From contig OZ059895.1 in the NCBI GenBank assembly GCA_964057225.1, positions 19,001,688 through 19,065,687 on the forward strand: a stretch of 64,000 nucleotides of DNA, written 5' to 3'. Every line of letters starts with the position of its first letter. The first letter of the stretch is position 1. This DNA is from Auanema rhodensis. Lineage: Eukaryota > Nematoda > Chromadorea > Rhabditida > Rhabditidae. A model generated the notes under the pieces. It ran no database searches. It was not told the DNA's origin and was given only the letters and a program-made list of their open reading frames with translations. This document shows positions 63,426 to 64,000 of the stretch, piece by piece. Both the position numbers and the translations under genes were made by a program.

Positions 63426-64000
63426 GATCTAGATAAACCAACCGCTTCTTATCGTTTACATTTTCCAAATAAAGTCAGGAAAATTCTAACATTCATTGAA
63501 AATGCTGATGATTATTATAGTTTCAAATCACATCACTGATATCAATATATAATAACACATAACAGTTATACTTTTATTTGCAAATTATATAATATTTAAT
63601 ATAGGTTAAGAGTAGTTAAGAGTCTTCTGGAACAATAAGATTATTCTATATAGTCTTAATTACAACAACTACTTAACTAGCAATCAACTATATATATAGT
63701 ATATATTAACTACATATATAGTCTTCTTATCTACTGAAATTTAATCTGCCTCCTGTCTAACTATTTCATTTCTGGCGCATAGCTGTGAAACAGCCTGATG
63801 ACAGTTTTGACGATCATCTGCTCAACGAACAGACATGAAAATAGCAAAATGGCGTCATACTAAAGATATTGCATCACCAGCTGATCGAAAATAGCTTACG
63901 AGGACATACACCAGCTAATACAGATAGGTTACCCAAAAAGGAGTTGCAACCCATATATACGCGTTTCACACGTGTGTTTCTGTTCGCCTGAGAGCCTCAT

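Larger units (their letters stand above)
59130..64000. other. AT-rich right end of the window, no confident gene
   Basis: Besides the microsatellites listed, it holds a short near-perfect hairpin (tatatgatattttttaaaaatatcatata) around 59950-59980, a C-run at 61786-61795 and several short open frames with AT-driven composition. The last 250 bp become richer in G+C, with a palindromic CACGTG-containing stretch (tcacacgtgtgt) near 63967, which may be the start of a promoter of a gene to the right. Confidence 0.45.

Overview
The window looks like a chromosome segment of an AT-rich nematode. The evidence is protein-coding genes split into many short exons by introns of mostly 37-60 bp; a seven-transmembrane gene of the nematode serpentine chemoreceptor type; a CTGCGTCTC-type promoter motif of the kind described in nematodes (from memory); and Polinton/Maverick DNA. 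The species cannot be named from this sequence. No bacterial-style gene organisation is present.

Left flank (1-14722): ordinary host genes. A 39-exon MROH1-like HEAT-repeat gene (+) lacks its 5' end. It is followed by a small secreted or anchored Ig-like gene (+), a convergent alpha-1,3-fucosyltransferase gene (-), and a serpentine receptor gene (-).

Centre (14723-53165): about 38 kb of repeats and mobile DNA. From outside to inside, the left half runs: about 30 copies of a 200-bp satellite; a purine-rich 19-bp minisatellite, interrupted by a 3.65-kb Polinton remnant; then a 1.25-kb AT-rich arm carrying a TATA promoter. The right half repeats these modules in inverted order and orientation, ending in about 85 copies of the same satellite at period 199. 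The loop between the arms holds a tRNA-like stretch and two further minisatellites. The whole is a giant fold-back structure whose two arm promoters face outward into the minisatellite and satellite. A third, solo copy of the promoter arm plus minisatellite lies at 51357-53165.

The Polinton remnant (21195-24842) has AGT...ACT termini, TIRs of about 150 bp and an exact 6-bp target duplication (AAGAAC). It keeps a DNA polymerase B C-terminus, an adenovirus-type cysteine protease, a 96-aa ORF and a spliced 142-aa gene of unknown function. A separate Polinton integrase fragment sits at the outer edge of the right satellite. Beside it is an intact 6-exon trypsin-fold protease gene (49940-51211). 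That gene and the 142-aa gene share an upstream element of about 55 bp and have richer-GC codons than the host genes. I infer that both are Maverick cargo genes.

Right flank (53265-64000): a CCDC102-like coiled-coil gene (-), a dead Tc1/mariner fragment, and about 8.5 kb of AT-rich, microsatellite-bearing sequence without a confident gene.
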